NCBI RefSeq assembly: GCF_001701045.1
Contig: NZ_CP016757.1
Coordinates: 947,501-1,011,500, forward strand
DNA: 64,000 nt
Direction of reading: 5' to 3'
Origin: Cloacibacillus porcorum
Lineage (GTDB): Bacteria > Synergistota > Synergistia > Synergistales > Synergistaceae
Part shown: in pieces, positions 51,275 to 60,600 of the stretch
How the letters are laid out: each line of letters opens with the position of its first letter
Numbering within the stretch: position 1 is the stretch's first letter
The notes under the pieces: generated by a model
What the model was told of the DNA's origin: nothing
Databases searched by the model: none
What the model saw: only the letters and a program-made list of their open reading frames with translations
Program-made: the position numbers and the translations under genes

Positions 51275-51755
51275 GGTGGTCCTCGCTTACGAAGCGCTCT
51301 TCTTCCTCTTCCTCATGGCCGCCGCAGGCACCGCCGCACGCCGTGCAGTTGCCGGGGAAGGTCAGCCCTTCGGGCAGCTTTCCGTCTTTGCGCATATAAT
51401 AATCGGCCACCGCCGCCTGGATGCCCTCCTGCGCGAGCAGCGAGCAGTGGAGCTTGACGGGGGGCAGTCCGCCGAGGGCGTCGGCGACGTCTTTGTTGTT
51501 TATCTTGAGAGCTTCGGCGATCGTCTTACCCTTCGCGAGCTCCGTCACCATCGAGCTGGTGGCGATTGCCGCCGCGCAGCCGAAGGTCTCGAACCTTATA
51601 TCCTCGATCACCTCGGTCTCGGGGTTGATCTTGAGGTAAATCTTCATTACGTCTCCGCAGGTGGGGTTTCCAACCTCGCCAATCGCGTTCGCGTCGTCCA
51701 GTTTGCCCGCGTTGCGCGGATTCATGAAATAATCTACTACTTTCTGGTTGTACAT
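51261..51755 (-). CDS. nifU: NifU/IscU-type Fe-S scaffold with a Cys/Glu-rich tail
   Basis: A 164-aa scaffold for Fe-S cluster assembly. The three conserved cysteines are in GNPTCGD, FGCAAAIATSS and LHCSLLAQEG. Beyond the standard domain (about residue 128) is a tail with CTACGGACGG followed by a run of glutamates, possibly a second metal site. It sits 21 nt after nifS, its sulfur donor. Confidence 0.93.
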   Translation of the reverse strand: MYNQKVVDYFMNPRNAGKLDDANAIGEVGNPTCGDVMKIYLKINPETEVIEDIRFETFGCAAAIATSSMVTELAKGKTIAEALKINNKDVADALGGLPPVKLHCSLLAQEGIQAAVADYYMRKDGKLPEGLTFPGNCTACGGACGGHEEEEEERFVSEDHRVAE

Positions 51756-51776
51756 GATCTCATCTCCTAATCCTGA

Positions 51777-52955
51777 TTACTTTTTATAAAACGGCGACAT
51801 CGCGCGGAGCTTTTCCACTATCTCGGGGAACTTCTCAAGCACATAGTCGATATCTTCTTTTGTCGTGTCGTGGCTCATCGTGAGACGCACCGAACCGTGC
51901 GCCGTGGTGTGGTCGAGTCCGGTAGCGAGCAGCACGTAGCTGGGCTCAAGGCTGCCGGAGGTGCAGGCCGAACCGCTGGAGGCGGCGATGCCCGCCGCGT
52001 CGAGCAGAAGCAGCATACCCTCTCCCTCGATATATTTGACCGTAAAGCTCGTGTGGAAGGGCAGGCGGGCGTCTCCTGCGGCTCCCGTGAGGTGCGACTC
52101 CGGTATCCTTGAAAGGACGCCGTCGATGAAATAGTCGCGCAGCTGCGCGAGCTTCTTGTCGTCGCCGCGCTCGAGACGCTCCTTCGCGATCTCCGCCGCC
52201 ACGCCGAAGCCGACGATCCCGGGAACGTTTTCCGTACCGGAGCGGAGCCCAAACTCCTGCCCGCCTCCGTGGAGGGTTGGGATCAGCTTGACGCCCCTGC
52301 GGACATAGAGGGCGCCGAGCCCCTTCGGCCCGTACATTTTATGCGCCGCCATCGTCATCATATCTATCGGCAGCTGCTCTACGTCGACCTTGATATGTCC
52401 CGCCGCCTGCACACCGTCGACATGGAACATCACGCCGTGCCGCCGGCATACCTCTCCGAGCTCCTTTATGGGCTGGATCGTGCCGATCTCGTTGTTGGCG
52501 AACATGATCGTCGCCAATATCGTATCGGGACGGATCGCCGCCTCCAGGTCGGCGGGCGAGACGAAGCCCTTATCGTCGACGGGGAGGATCGTATATTCGA
52601 AGCCCATCTTTCCAAGCCACCTGACGGTGTCGAGAATGGCGTGGTGCTCGATGGCGCTTGTAATTATATGGCTGCCCTTGCCCTTCTCTTTCAGCGCCCA
52701 GGCCGCTCCCTTGATGGCCAGGTTGTCGGCCTCGCTGCCCGCGCCGGTGAATATGATGTCTGTAGGTTTCGCGTTTATCAGGGACGCCACCTGCGCGCGT
52801 GCGTTGTCTATCGCCGTGCGCGCCTCGCGCCCGAACTTATGGAGGCTGTTTGGGTTGCCGTACTTCTCGGAGAAATAGGGAAGCATCGCCTCCGTTACCC
52901 TTGGATCTACTTTTGTCGTTGCCGAGTTATCAAGATATACTTCACGTGGTGCCAT
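51777..52955 (-). CDS. nifS: Cysteine desulfurase NifS/IscS
   Basis: A 392-aa PLP enzyme that takes sulfur from L-cysteine for Fe-S cluster assembly. Landmarks are VYLDNSATTKVDPRV, the PLP lysine in MAAHKMYGPKGLGALY, SGTENVPGIVGFG and the active-site Cys in SSGSACTSGSLEPSYVL. It lies between the Rrf2 regulator and NifU in a compact Rrf2-NifS-NifU-MOSC operon. Confidence 0.95.
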   Translation of the reverse strand: MAPREVYLDNSATTKVDPRVTEAMLPYFSEKYGNPNSLHKFGREARTAIDNARAQVASLINAKPTDIIFTGAGSEADNLAIKGAAWALKEKGKGSHIITSAIEHHAILDTVRWLGKMGFEYTILPVDDKGFVSPADLEAAIRPDTILATIMFANNEIGTIQPIKELGEVCRRHGVMFHVDGVQAAGHIKVDVEQLPIDMMTMAAHKMYGPKGLGALYVRRGVKLIPTLHGGGQEFGLRSGTENVPGIVGFGVAAEIAKERLERGDDKKLAQLRDYFIDGVLSRIPESHLTGAAGDARLPFHTSFTVKYIEGEGMLLLLDAAGIAASSGSACTSGSLEPSYVLLATGLDHTTAHGSVRLTMSHDTTKEDIDYVLEKFPEIVEKLRAMSPFYKK

Positions 52956-52975
52956 GCCAGTTCACCTCATAGAAT

Positions 52976-53434
52976 TTAATTTTTATTCTTTTTGCCGCAC
53001 CAGCAGTCCGGCCGGTGGCAGCTGTTATCCGACTGATTGACAAGGTCCTGAAAGGTGGTTCCGTCGTAGACGGCCTCAAGCGCCTCGCGTGCCTTGTCCC
53101 AAAGCGGGCGGAAGACGCAGTCATCATAGAGCGAACAGTCGTCGTCCATACGCGTTCCGCACTCCACCGGACCGAGAGGTCCCTGTATGAAGCGTATCAC
53201 CTCGCCGACCGTTATCGCATCGGCAGGCTTTGCAAGAAAATATCCGCCATCCTTGCCGCGCGCGGAATCTACTACGCCGGCGCTTTTCAGACTGCTCAGA
53301 ATATTTTCAAGAAAGCGAACGGGGATATTCTGCGCCTCGGCGACGGCGCCGATCTTGCAGGGACCGTCTGTCTGACGGCGCGCAAGTTCATATATCGCTC
53401 TCAGTGCGTATTGACATTTTTGTGTGATCGCCAT
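52976..53434 (-). CDS. Rrf2/IscR-family Fe-S-sensing regulator
   Basis: A 152-aa regulator with a winged helix (KCQYALRAIYELAR, VRFLENILSSLKSAGVVDSARGKDGGYFLAKP; landmarks only) and a cluster-binding region CGTRMDDDCSLYDDC (C-x7-C-x5-C, like IscR). The C-terminus has additional cysteines and histidines (CHRPDCWCGKK). ATG 53434 follows AGGTGAGG. It most likely represses its own nifS-nifU-MOSC operon through the palindrome over the -10 box. Confidence 0.92.
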   Translation of the reverse strand: MAITQKCQYALRAIYELARRQTDGPCKIGAVAEAQNIPVRFLENILSSLKSAGVVDSARGKDGGYFLAKPADAITVGEVIRFIQGPLGPVECGTRMDDDCSLYDDCVFRPLWDKAREALEAVYDGTTFQDLVNQSDNSCHRPDCWCGKKNKN

Positions 53435-53447
53435 AATCCTCACCTTC

Positions 53448-53466
53448 TCTACCAACTTGGTGTAGA
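53448..53466 (-). promoter_or_regulatory. Operator-like palindrome at the Rrf2 promoter
   Basis: TCTACCAACTTGGTGTAGA is a near-perfect inverted repeat that overlaps the -10 box. Its position suggests autoregulation by the Rrf2 protein. Confidence 0.55.
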
Positions 53467-53492
53467 TTACAATGCCCTGATATATTTGTCAA
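53464..53492 (-). promoter_or_regulatory. Promoter of the rrf2-nifS-nifU-MOSC operon
   Basis: On the minus strand TTGACA (53492-53487) and TAATCT (53469-53464) are separated by 17 nt. Confidence 0.75.
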
Positions 53493-53590
53493 GAGCGGGG
53501 AGGGCGATTCGCGGATAATTTTTTCTCTTTATCGCCGGTATCTCCCGATGCCGTATAATATAGGCGAAAACTTTTGAAGGGGCTGTTTCG

Positions 53591-53866
53591 ATGAAACTTG
53601 TCACGATAAGGAACAATGGAAAGGAAGTCGCCGCGGTGGTTATCGAACGCGGTTTTGTGAGGATAGATACGCTCAACGAGGAAAAACGTTCCGACTGGCC
53701 GGAGAGGCTGGAAGAGCTTGTCTCAAGCGGGCAGGCGGAGCTGCTCAACCGCTGGTATCTCGCGGGCGGCAGGACGGTCCTTGAGAATATCAGCCGTAAG
53801 CTGATAGTGACGCCGGAGGCGGCGGAGGTCATCGGCGAGGTCTATAAGACCGCCGACGAGGATTAG
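53591..53866 (+). CDS. Small protein of unknown function
   Basis: I do not recognise this 91-aa product with confidence. The start (MKLVTIRNNGKEVAAVVIERGFVRIDTL; landmark MKLVTIRNNGKEVAAVVI) resembles the small N-terminal domain that precedes fumarylacetoacetate-hydrolase domains, but no such domain follows. The rest is predicted helical and acidic. AAGGGGC lies before the ATG and codon use matches the neighbours, so it is probably real. It stands alone between the divergent rrf2 operon and the CDGSH gene. Confidence 0.6.
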   Translation: MKLVTIRNNGKEVAAVVIERGFVRIDTLNEEKRSDWPERLEELVSSGQAELLNRWYLAGGRTVLENISRKLIVTPEAAEVIGEVYKTADED

Positions 53867-54053
53867 GAAATATAACTGCAGGGGAGGGTGCGGACGCCGC
53901 CTTTGTCCATTTTTATCCTTTATCGAAGATTGTTCCCCGATTAGGTAAAAAAGCCGTTTTTGCGGTAGGCAAAGAGCCGGAGCGCAATATTTTATCGGTG
54001 CTAGGATTATCCTCAAACGCAGTCATTATATCCAAAGGGAAGAGGGGATAGTA

Positions 54054-54722
54054 ATGGAAGAGAAAAAAATTACCATATTAAAGGACGGCCCCTACGAGGT
54101 TACGGGCGGCGTGCCCCTCAACGAGATGAGGATCGTTCCCAACGAGCGCGGAGAGTCCGCAGCCTGGATGAAGACGAGGGAATATCCCCTGCAGGAGAGC
54201 TATCATCTATGCCGCTGCGGCCATTCAAAGAACAAGCCCTTCTGCGACGGTACGCACGCGAAGATACATTTCGACGGTACGGAGACGGCGGAAAATATCC
54301 CCTATGACGAGTCCTGCGAGATATACGAGGGCGACGGGATGACGCTGATGGATAAGAGAGAGCTCTGCGCTTTCGCCCGCTTCTGCGACCCCAACGGACA
54401 GGTGTGGGGGCTCATCGAGGACCGGAAAAACGCGGATCTTGCCGTTGAAGGGGCCTGCAACTGTCCCGCGGGGCGGCTTACAGTGGTGATAGACGGAGAG
54501 AAGGCCGAGGCGGAGCTTCCGCAGGAGATATCGCTTATTGATGACCACCCGAAGGGCAAGCGCGGCCCCATATGGGTGAGGGGCGGCATTCCGGTCATCG
54601 GCTCCGACGGTACGCGGTACGAGGTGAGAAACAGGGTGACGCTATGCCGCTGCGGGCAGTCGCGCAACAAACCATTCTGTGACGCCTCGCATATGACCGA
54701 CCCTGAATCCGACGAAGATTAA
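54054..54722 (+). CDS. CDGSH iron-sulfur domain protein with two CDGSH motifs
   Basis: A 222-aa cytoplasmic protein. The first motif CRCGHSKNKPFCDGTH (about residues 53-68) and a second CRCGQSRNKPFCDASH (about 200-215) each supply a three-Cys/one-His [2Fe-2S] site. Between them is a cysteine-containing region (LCAFARFCDPNG, GACNCPAGRL) similar to the small divergent 4Fe-4S domain often fused to CDGSH proteins. It may act in electron transfer or redox sensing; no partner is evident. AGGGGATAG lies upstream. Confidence 0.9.
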   Translation: MEEKKITILKDGPYEVTGGVPLNEMRIVPNERGESAAWMKTREYPLQESYHLCRCGHSKNKPFCDGTHAKIHFDGTETAENIPYDESCEIYEGDGMTLMDKRELCAFARFCDPNGQVWGLIEDRKNADLAVEGACNCPAGRLTVVIDGEKAEAELPQEISLIDDHPKGKRGPIWVRGGIPVIGSDGTRYEVRNRVTLCRCGQSRNKPFCDASHMTDPESDED

Positions 54723-54760
54723 GAGACCTGACGGACAGGGGCTGACCGCATAAATACAGA

Positions 54761-54787
54761 AAAACCCGCTCAGTGAGAGCGGGTTTT
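54761..54787. terminator. Bidirectional terminator between CDGSH gene and glgC
   Basis: An 11-bp stem AAAACCCGCTC and complement with a 5-nt loop, followed by a T-run, between convergent genes. Confidence 0.9.
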
Positions 54788-54807
54788 TTCGTATCTTTTA
54801 GCTGTCC

Positions 54808-56109
54808 TTAGAAACCGGAGCCGTCGGTGGTGAACATGTTTTCATAGGAGCCGGGGATCTGGAGTTTTTTGCGCAGCTGTATCTTCGGCATGCCGACGAC
54901 GACAAGTCCCGACGACGGGTCGACATGGTAGCGTTCGGCGTCGGCCTCGGGGTCGAAGCCTATCGAGGTGCCGTCCGGTATGACGTTGTGCGCGTCTACG
55001 ATCACGCGGCGCAGACGGCAGTTTTCACCGATATGGACGTTTTGTCCGATGATCGTCTCTTCGATGACGGAGCCGGAGTTTATCACGCAATTGCGTGAGA
55101 GCACGCTCTTGCGCACATATGCGCCGAGCACGCGGCTCGCCTCGGCGCGGAGGCAGCCGTCCACGGAGCAGGAGTGGTCGTTGGCGGGGTAGGTGAATCC
55201 AGGCGGATCCGAATAAGATACTGTCCTGATGGGCCACTGCTGGTTGTAGAGAGAAAGCGCCGAGGGGTGGCGCAGCAGGTCCATGTGCGCCTCCCAGTAG
55301 GCCTTGATGCTTCCCACGTCCTTCCAATAGGGACGGTCGTCGCCGGGCAGCTTGTTGGTCGAAAAGTCGTAGGCCATGAGCTTGTAGCCCTTGAAGAGCA
55401 TCGGCAGGATGTCGCGTCCGAAGTCGTGGGTGCTGTCCTTGCGTTCGTTGTCCGAGAGGACCGATTCTTCAAGGATCTCACGTTCAAAGATATAGTTGCC
55501 CATGGAGACGAAGCTGTAGCCGGGGCGTCCGGGGATCTCGGGCGGAACGGCGGGCTTTTCGACGAAATCTATGATGCGTCCCTCCGCGTCGGTCGCGATG
55601 CAGCCGAACTGGCTCGCCTCCGAGGAGGGGACGACGTAGGCCGCCACGGTGATGTCTGCGTTGTTGTCCATGTGATACGCCAGCATCTGTTCGACGTCCA
55701 TCTTATAAACATGGTCCGCGGCGAAGATGCAGATGCGGTCGGCGTCAAAGAGCGTCACGAGGTGCATGTTCTGAAAGATCGCGTCCGCCGTACCTTCGTA
55801 CCAGCGTTCCCCGTCCCACATCTGCGCGGGTACTACGTTGACGAAGAAATCACGGCCGCGCAGCGCGCTCCCGAACTGCCAGCCCTTGCCGATATGCTCG
55901 TGGAGCGACTGGCTCTTGAACTGGATGAGGCAGTAGATTGAAAAGAGCCCGCTGTTTACCATATTAGAGAGGGCGAAATCTATGATGCGGTATTTTGCGG
56001 CGAAGGGTACGGCCGGCTTAGCACGATACCTCGTCAAAGGCATCAGACGCTCGCCCTTTCCACCTGCAAGGACCATTCCCAGTACGCGCCCATATTTTCC
56101 GTGAATCAT
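54808..56109 (-). CDS. glgC: Glucose-1-phosphate adenylyltransferase (ADP-glucose pyrophosphorylase)
   Basis: A 433-aa enzyme making ADP-glucose for glycogen synthesis. The N-terminal nucleotidyltransferase signature GGKGERLMPLTRYRAKPAVP, FALSNMVNSG, WYEGTADAIFQN, the substrate loop IIDFVEKP and the C-terminal left-handed helix repeats (NCVINSGSVIEETIIGQNV; landmark GSVIEETIIG) are all present. The gene has GGAGGCC upstream of the ATG and is downstream of glgA on the same strand. Confidence 0.95.
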   Translation of the reverse strand: MIHGKYGRVLGMVLAGGKGERLMPLTRYRAKPAVPFAAKYRIIDFALSNMVNSGLFSIYCLIQFKSQSLHEHIGKGWQFGSALRGRDFFVNVVPAQMWDGERWYEGTADAIFQNMHLVTLFDADRICIFAADHVYKMDVEQMLAYHMDNNADITVAAYVVPSSEASQFGCIATDAEGRIIDFVEKPAVPPEIPGRPGYSFVSMGNYIFEREILEESVLSDNERKDSTHDFGRDILPMLFKGYKLMAYDFSTNKLPGDDRPYWKDVGSIKAYWEAHMDLLRHPSALSLYNQQWPIRTVSYSDPPGFTYPANDHSCSVDGCLRAEASRVLGAYVRKSVLSRNCVINSGSVIEETIIGQNVHIGENCRLRRVIVDAHNVIPDGTSIGFDPEADAERYHVDPSSGLVVVGMPKIQLRKKLQIPGSYENMFTTDGSGF

Positions 56110-56176
56110 AAAGATGGCCTCCTTTTCAAAGGATTACGACTATGAAACTAGTTCTTATTGCCAGCGCCTGTCTTAT

Positions 56177-56213
56177 TAGACGTTATTATAGTCCATTTAA
56201 ATATAAACGTCTA
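56177..56213 (-). promoter_or_regulatory. Inverted repeat flanking a -10-like box before glgC
   Basis: Eight-nt arms TAGACGTT / AACGTCTA are separated by 21 nt and bracket TATAAT on the minus strand (near 56191-56186). It could be a regulatory site for glgC or the end of the glgA transcript; the glgA stop codon is directly adjacent. Confidence 0.35.
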
Positions 56214-57695
56214 TTAATCGGCGGTGATGACATCCCTGTACAGCGCCGCATATTCCTTCGCCGAGGAGTTCCAGGAGAAGTCCTCCTTCATTGCGTTTCT
56301 TACGATCCTGTTCCATCGTTCGGGCTCCTCTTTTGCCATGAGGGCGCGGTTGAGCGCCGCTTCCAGCTCGGAGATGCTGTAGTCGGCAAAGAGAAAACCG
56401 GTGCCGTCCGGCGAACTGTCCGCGTCGATGACGGTGTCGGCGAGGCCGCCGGTGGCGCGCGCCACGGGGATCGTGCCGTAGGCGAAGGCGATGAGCTGTG
56501 AAAGGCCGCAGGGCTCAAATAGGGAGGGCATCAGCAGGATGTCTCCAGCGGCGTAGGCGAGATGAGCCCTCTCCTCGCTGAAGGCCGTCACCGTGCGTAC
56601 CGAGGCGGAGTGAGAGGCCTCAAAGTCCGCGAGCTTCCTGTTGTAAAACTCATTGCCGGAGCCGATGATGAGGGCGTATATCTTATCGGGCATGAAGCGT
56701 TCCAATGCCTCAAGCATGATGTCGACGCCCTTCTGCTCTGTGAGGCGTCCGACGAAGATTATCAGAGGCCGTCCGTCGTCGTCCCAGCCGAAGCCCTCCA
56801 TCAGTGCGCGGCGGCAGGTCTTCTTGCCTTCGCGGCGGCTGATATCGTAGTGCGCCGGCAGCAGCGGGTCTCTGTGCGGATTCCAGACGTCATAGTCGAT
56901 GCCGTTCAGAATACCGCGCAGCTTGCCCTTGTTTGTGGACATAACGCCGTCGAGGCCGAAGCCTCCGTCGTGTGTCTGGATATCCCACGAATAGCTGGGG
57001 CTCACGGTCGTAATGGCCTCCGAGGTGTTTATCGCGCCTTTCATGAGGTTGACTAGACCATAGAATTCAAGCGACGTGGGGTCTAGCGCGGAGAAAGAGT
57101 CTGGAATAAAACCCCAGCCGTTGAGGCATTCCTGCTGGAAGAGCCCCTGATGCGCCATGTTGTGTATTGTATAGACGGTATCGAAATCTCCGGCCATGGA
57201 GGCGTAGTGGCGGTGCCAGCGCAGGGCGCTGGGGATGATCGCCGTCGGCCAGTCGTGCGCGTGGATGATCTGCGGCTTCCAGCGCGCGGTGCGGGAGAGT
57301 TCAAAGGCCGCGTAGGAGAGGAATATCATCGGCTCGGCGGCCGCGGCGCTCATCTCCTCGGGATAGATATTTTCGTTGTCGAAGAGCTCGCCGTTTTCGA
57401 GAATATAGACCGGCAGCCCGTCGATGCTGGCACGCCAGAGCTTCGCGGAGAGCGAGCGCCAGTTGAGCGCGACGGAGACCGTGCCCAGCGGTCGGCTGGG
57501 CAGCGCGGAGAGCTCCCGTGCCCTGTCGAGCACGCCGGGCCAGCCCGGCATCAGCACACGCGCGTCAATGCCGTTTTTACGCAGCGCCTTCGGCAGCGAA
57601 CCGGCCACGTCTCCGAGGCCCCCCTTTTTAGCTAGTGGGGCGCATTCCGGCGACACGTGCAGTATCTTTAGTACAAACTCGTTTTCCCTTTCCAT
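56214..57695 (-). CDS. glgA: Glycogen synthase
   Basis: A 493-aa bacterial glycogen/starch synthase (GT5) transferring glucose from ADP-glucose to the growing glucan. N-terminal ILHVSPECAPLAKKGGLGDVAGSLP (landmark KKGGLGDVAGSLP), the RLTEQKGVDIMLEAL loop and the C-terminal PSLFEPCGLSQLIAFAYGTIPVAR (landmark SLFEPCGLSQLIA, catalytic Glu) identify it. The ATG at 57695 is 1 nt after the stop codon of the fused phosphorylase gene, so the two are translationally linked; an ATG at 57734 inside the upstream gene is less likely. Confidence 0.94.
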   Translation of the reverse strand: MERENEFVLKILHVSPECAPLAKKGGLGDVAGSLPKALRKNGIDARVLMPGWPGVLDRARELSALPSRPLGTVSVALNWRSLSAKLWRASIDGLPVYILENGELFDNENIYPEEMSAAAAEPMIFLSYAAFELSRTARWKPQIIHAHDWPTAIIPSALRWHRHYASMAGDFDTVYTIHNMAHQGLFQQECLNGWGFIPDSFSALDPTSLEFYGLVNLMKGAINTSEAITTVSPSYSWDIQTHDGGFGLDGVMSTNKGKLRGILNGIDYDVWNPHRDPLLPAHYDISRREGKKTCRRALMEGFGWDDDGRPLIIFVGRLTEQKGVDIMLEALERFMPDKIYALIIGSGNEFYNRKLADFEASHSASVRTVTAFSEERAHLAYAAGDILLMPSLFEPCGLSQLIAFAYGTIPVARATGGLADTVIDADSSPDGTGFLFADYSISELEAALNRALMAKEEPERWNRIVRNAMKEDFSWNSSAKEYAALYRDVITAD

Positions 57696-57696
57696 T

Positions 57697-60600
57697 TTAA
57701 TGTCCGCGGAATACGGTACCATAAGCCTTTTCACAATACTCGTGCACCACCCTGTGTGTATTGAAGTAGCTTGCGTTCACTGCGATTGCGAATTTCATCA
57801 TGCTTATCCACCTCTTACGGTCTGTGTAATAGGTGGGGATGATATTCTCTTCAAGCTTATTATAGAGGTCTACGGCGTCCTCGGCCTCGTTATACTCCAC
57901 CATTCCGTTCTCAGTAGGCTCCGGCCCGATCGCCCAGCCGGTCTTGCCCTCTATGCAGCCCTCTATCCACCAGCCGTCGAGAACGGAAAAGTTCATAATG
58001 CCGTTGTGGACGCACTTCATACCGCTCGTGCCGGAGGCCTCGCGCGGACGTATCGGCGTGTTGAGCCAGACGTCCACGCCTGAGGTGATGAACTTTGCGG
58101 GACCCATGTTGTAGTTTTCGATGAAGACGACTGGAAGCTCCGTGCCGAGCTCCCGCGCAATGTTGTTTATCTTCTGGAGGATGTCCTTCCCCGGTTCGTC
58201 GTGGGGATGCGCCTTGCCGGAGAAGATGAACTGCACCTTGCCTTTGCCGATCTCCACGAGCCTCCTGATGTCTGAGAAGACTAGGTCCGCCCGCTTGTAG
58301 GTCGCGGCGCGGCGCGCGAAGCCGATCGTCAGCACGTCGGGCTCCAGCTGCTGTCCCGTCTCTTCGAGAACGAAAGCGAGCAGCTTCATCTTCGCCGCCT
58401 GATGGGCGTTCCACAGCTCTTCATCTGGGATGTGCAGCGCCTGCATCAGCCGCGAGGGATCGTTGCGCCATCCGGGGATATACGTGTCGTAAAGTTTTGT
58501 GAAGCTCGGCGAGGTCCAGGTCGTCGAATGGACGCCGTTTGTGATCCAGTCTATCGACTCGTTGCCGAACATCGCGCGGCTCACGAGCGCGTGCTTGTGC
58601 GAGACGCCGTTGACGTAGCGGGAGAGCTTCAGCGCCAGGTCGGTCATTGAAAGGCCGTTGCCGCCAACGTGCTGGCGCAGTATCTGGGCGACGTCGCCGT
58701 CCATAACCTCGTCGATGAGGTCGTAGGAGAAGAAGTCGTGTCCCGCCGCCACCGGCGTATGCGTCGTGAAGATGACCTGATTCTTGACCTTTTCGATATC
58801 GCCGTAGCCCTGCTCACGCAGCAGCTCAAGCGTGAGGAAGCCCGCGTGTCCCTCGTTGAGGTGGAAGGTCGAAATGTTGCGGTAACCCATGTCGCGCAGC
58901 AGACGCAGGCCGCCGATGCCGAGGATAAGCTCCTGACAGAGGCGGTACTTGTTGTCGCCGCCGTAGAGCTCGGCTGTGAGCTGCCGGTCCTCGGGAGAAT
59001 TTTCGGGCAGGTCGGTGTCGATGAAATAGATCGGCAGCGGGTGCTCCGTCTGCCCGACAAGCATGTAACACCATGCTCCGATGGTCACTGGGTGTCCGTT
59101 CATCGTGATTGTTACGCGGTTTGGCAGCTGCGTCATAAAGTCACGCGGATTCCAGTCCACGGGATACTCCGTCTGCCGTCCCTCCTTATTGATCTTCTGC
59201 GCGAAATAACCCTTTTTATAGAGCAGCGTCATTGCCACCATCGGCACCCCAAGGTCGGCGGAGCTCTTTAAAATATCTCCCGCGAGTACGCCTAGGCCGC
59301 CAGAATAGGTCGGTATCTCCGGCATAAGCGCGATCTCCATTGAAAAATAGGCGGTATTTCTAAAGGCAGGGTCGTGCTCGAGCGTCGCGAGCAGTGAGCT
59401 TGCAAGGTTTGTTCCATAGTTCATTCCGTTCATCTTCTCCGATCCGTCTGTATTTTTTTCACTGGCCGTTTGCATGTCAAGGTGTTCTTTCATGCGCGGC
59501 ATGATATCTCGTACCGCCACCGCGGCGGCGTTCGGACGTTCCGTGGTGTTGCCGCGCGCCTTTTTGAGATCTTCCAGCAGCGGTTTGATAAATGCCCTGC
59601 CGGATGCCGTCTCCGCGAGCTGCGCGGCGCGGATGGCGTAAGAGATGATCTGCTTCGTCTCGACGCCTGAGATGTCGTTGAAGAACCAGGCGCATGAGGT
59701 GTAGGTAAACATCCGCATACGCTCCATCTCGATCAGATCTGTGATCCTGTCGGATATCTCCTCCGAGATATCGCCGAACCTTTCGGTCGTAAAGGCCAGC
59801 CTGCGCGCGGCGGCCTCTTCCTCGCTGAGTGTGAGTCCGCATCTGTATAGTTCGATTGCTTCGTTGCGCAGCTGCCAGGGATCGCCGTAGGGCGATATCT
59901 TTTCCTCGAACAGCTCGTCGACGGCGGCGGCGAGATTATCGAAGGCCTCCCGCAGCGGTCCGCGCCATTCCTGGTTCCAGCCGGTCTCTCCGCCCGTATG
60001 GCAGCCGCAGTCGCTGCGCCAGCGTTCGATGCCGTGGGCGCAGGACCATGAGGTGTTTTCTTCGATCAGGCAGCTTGCCGTGGGCGGATGCTTCTTGAGA
60101 AATTCTTCGATAGAGGGCAGATTTATCCTCTCGTCCAGCTCCATCTGTTCAAACATCCGCGCGAGGGCCATCTCGCCGAACTTGTGATGATGGCCGTAGC
60201 TCTCGCCGTCGGTCGCGGTCACAAGGATACGGTCTTCTCCCTCCGCCGCGGCGCGCACAGCGGCATCCTTGAACAGGTCGCCGTTATTGAGGAGCCCGCC
60301 GAAGGCGATGCCCTGCGCCAGTCCTGCATGGTAGAAGATTATCGTTATCGAACGTCCAGAGGGAAGCTCGCAGCGGTAGGGACGCGTTACGTCCAGGTTC
60401 GCCCCTCTGGAGGTGAGGACGGGGCTTGAATCGATAATCACCGCCCTGCACTGGTGCGGGGCGAGAATCGTAAACTCGACGCCGCGCGCGGCGAGCGTCT
60501 CAAGCGTGGGGATATCGACGGCCGTCTCAGGCAGCCACATGCCCTTAGGCGCGCGTCCGAAGCGGTATTTGAAGTCCTCCATGCCCCATACTGTCTGCGT

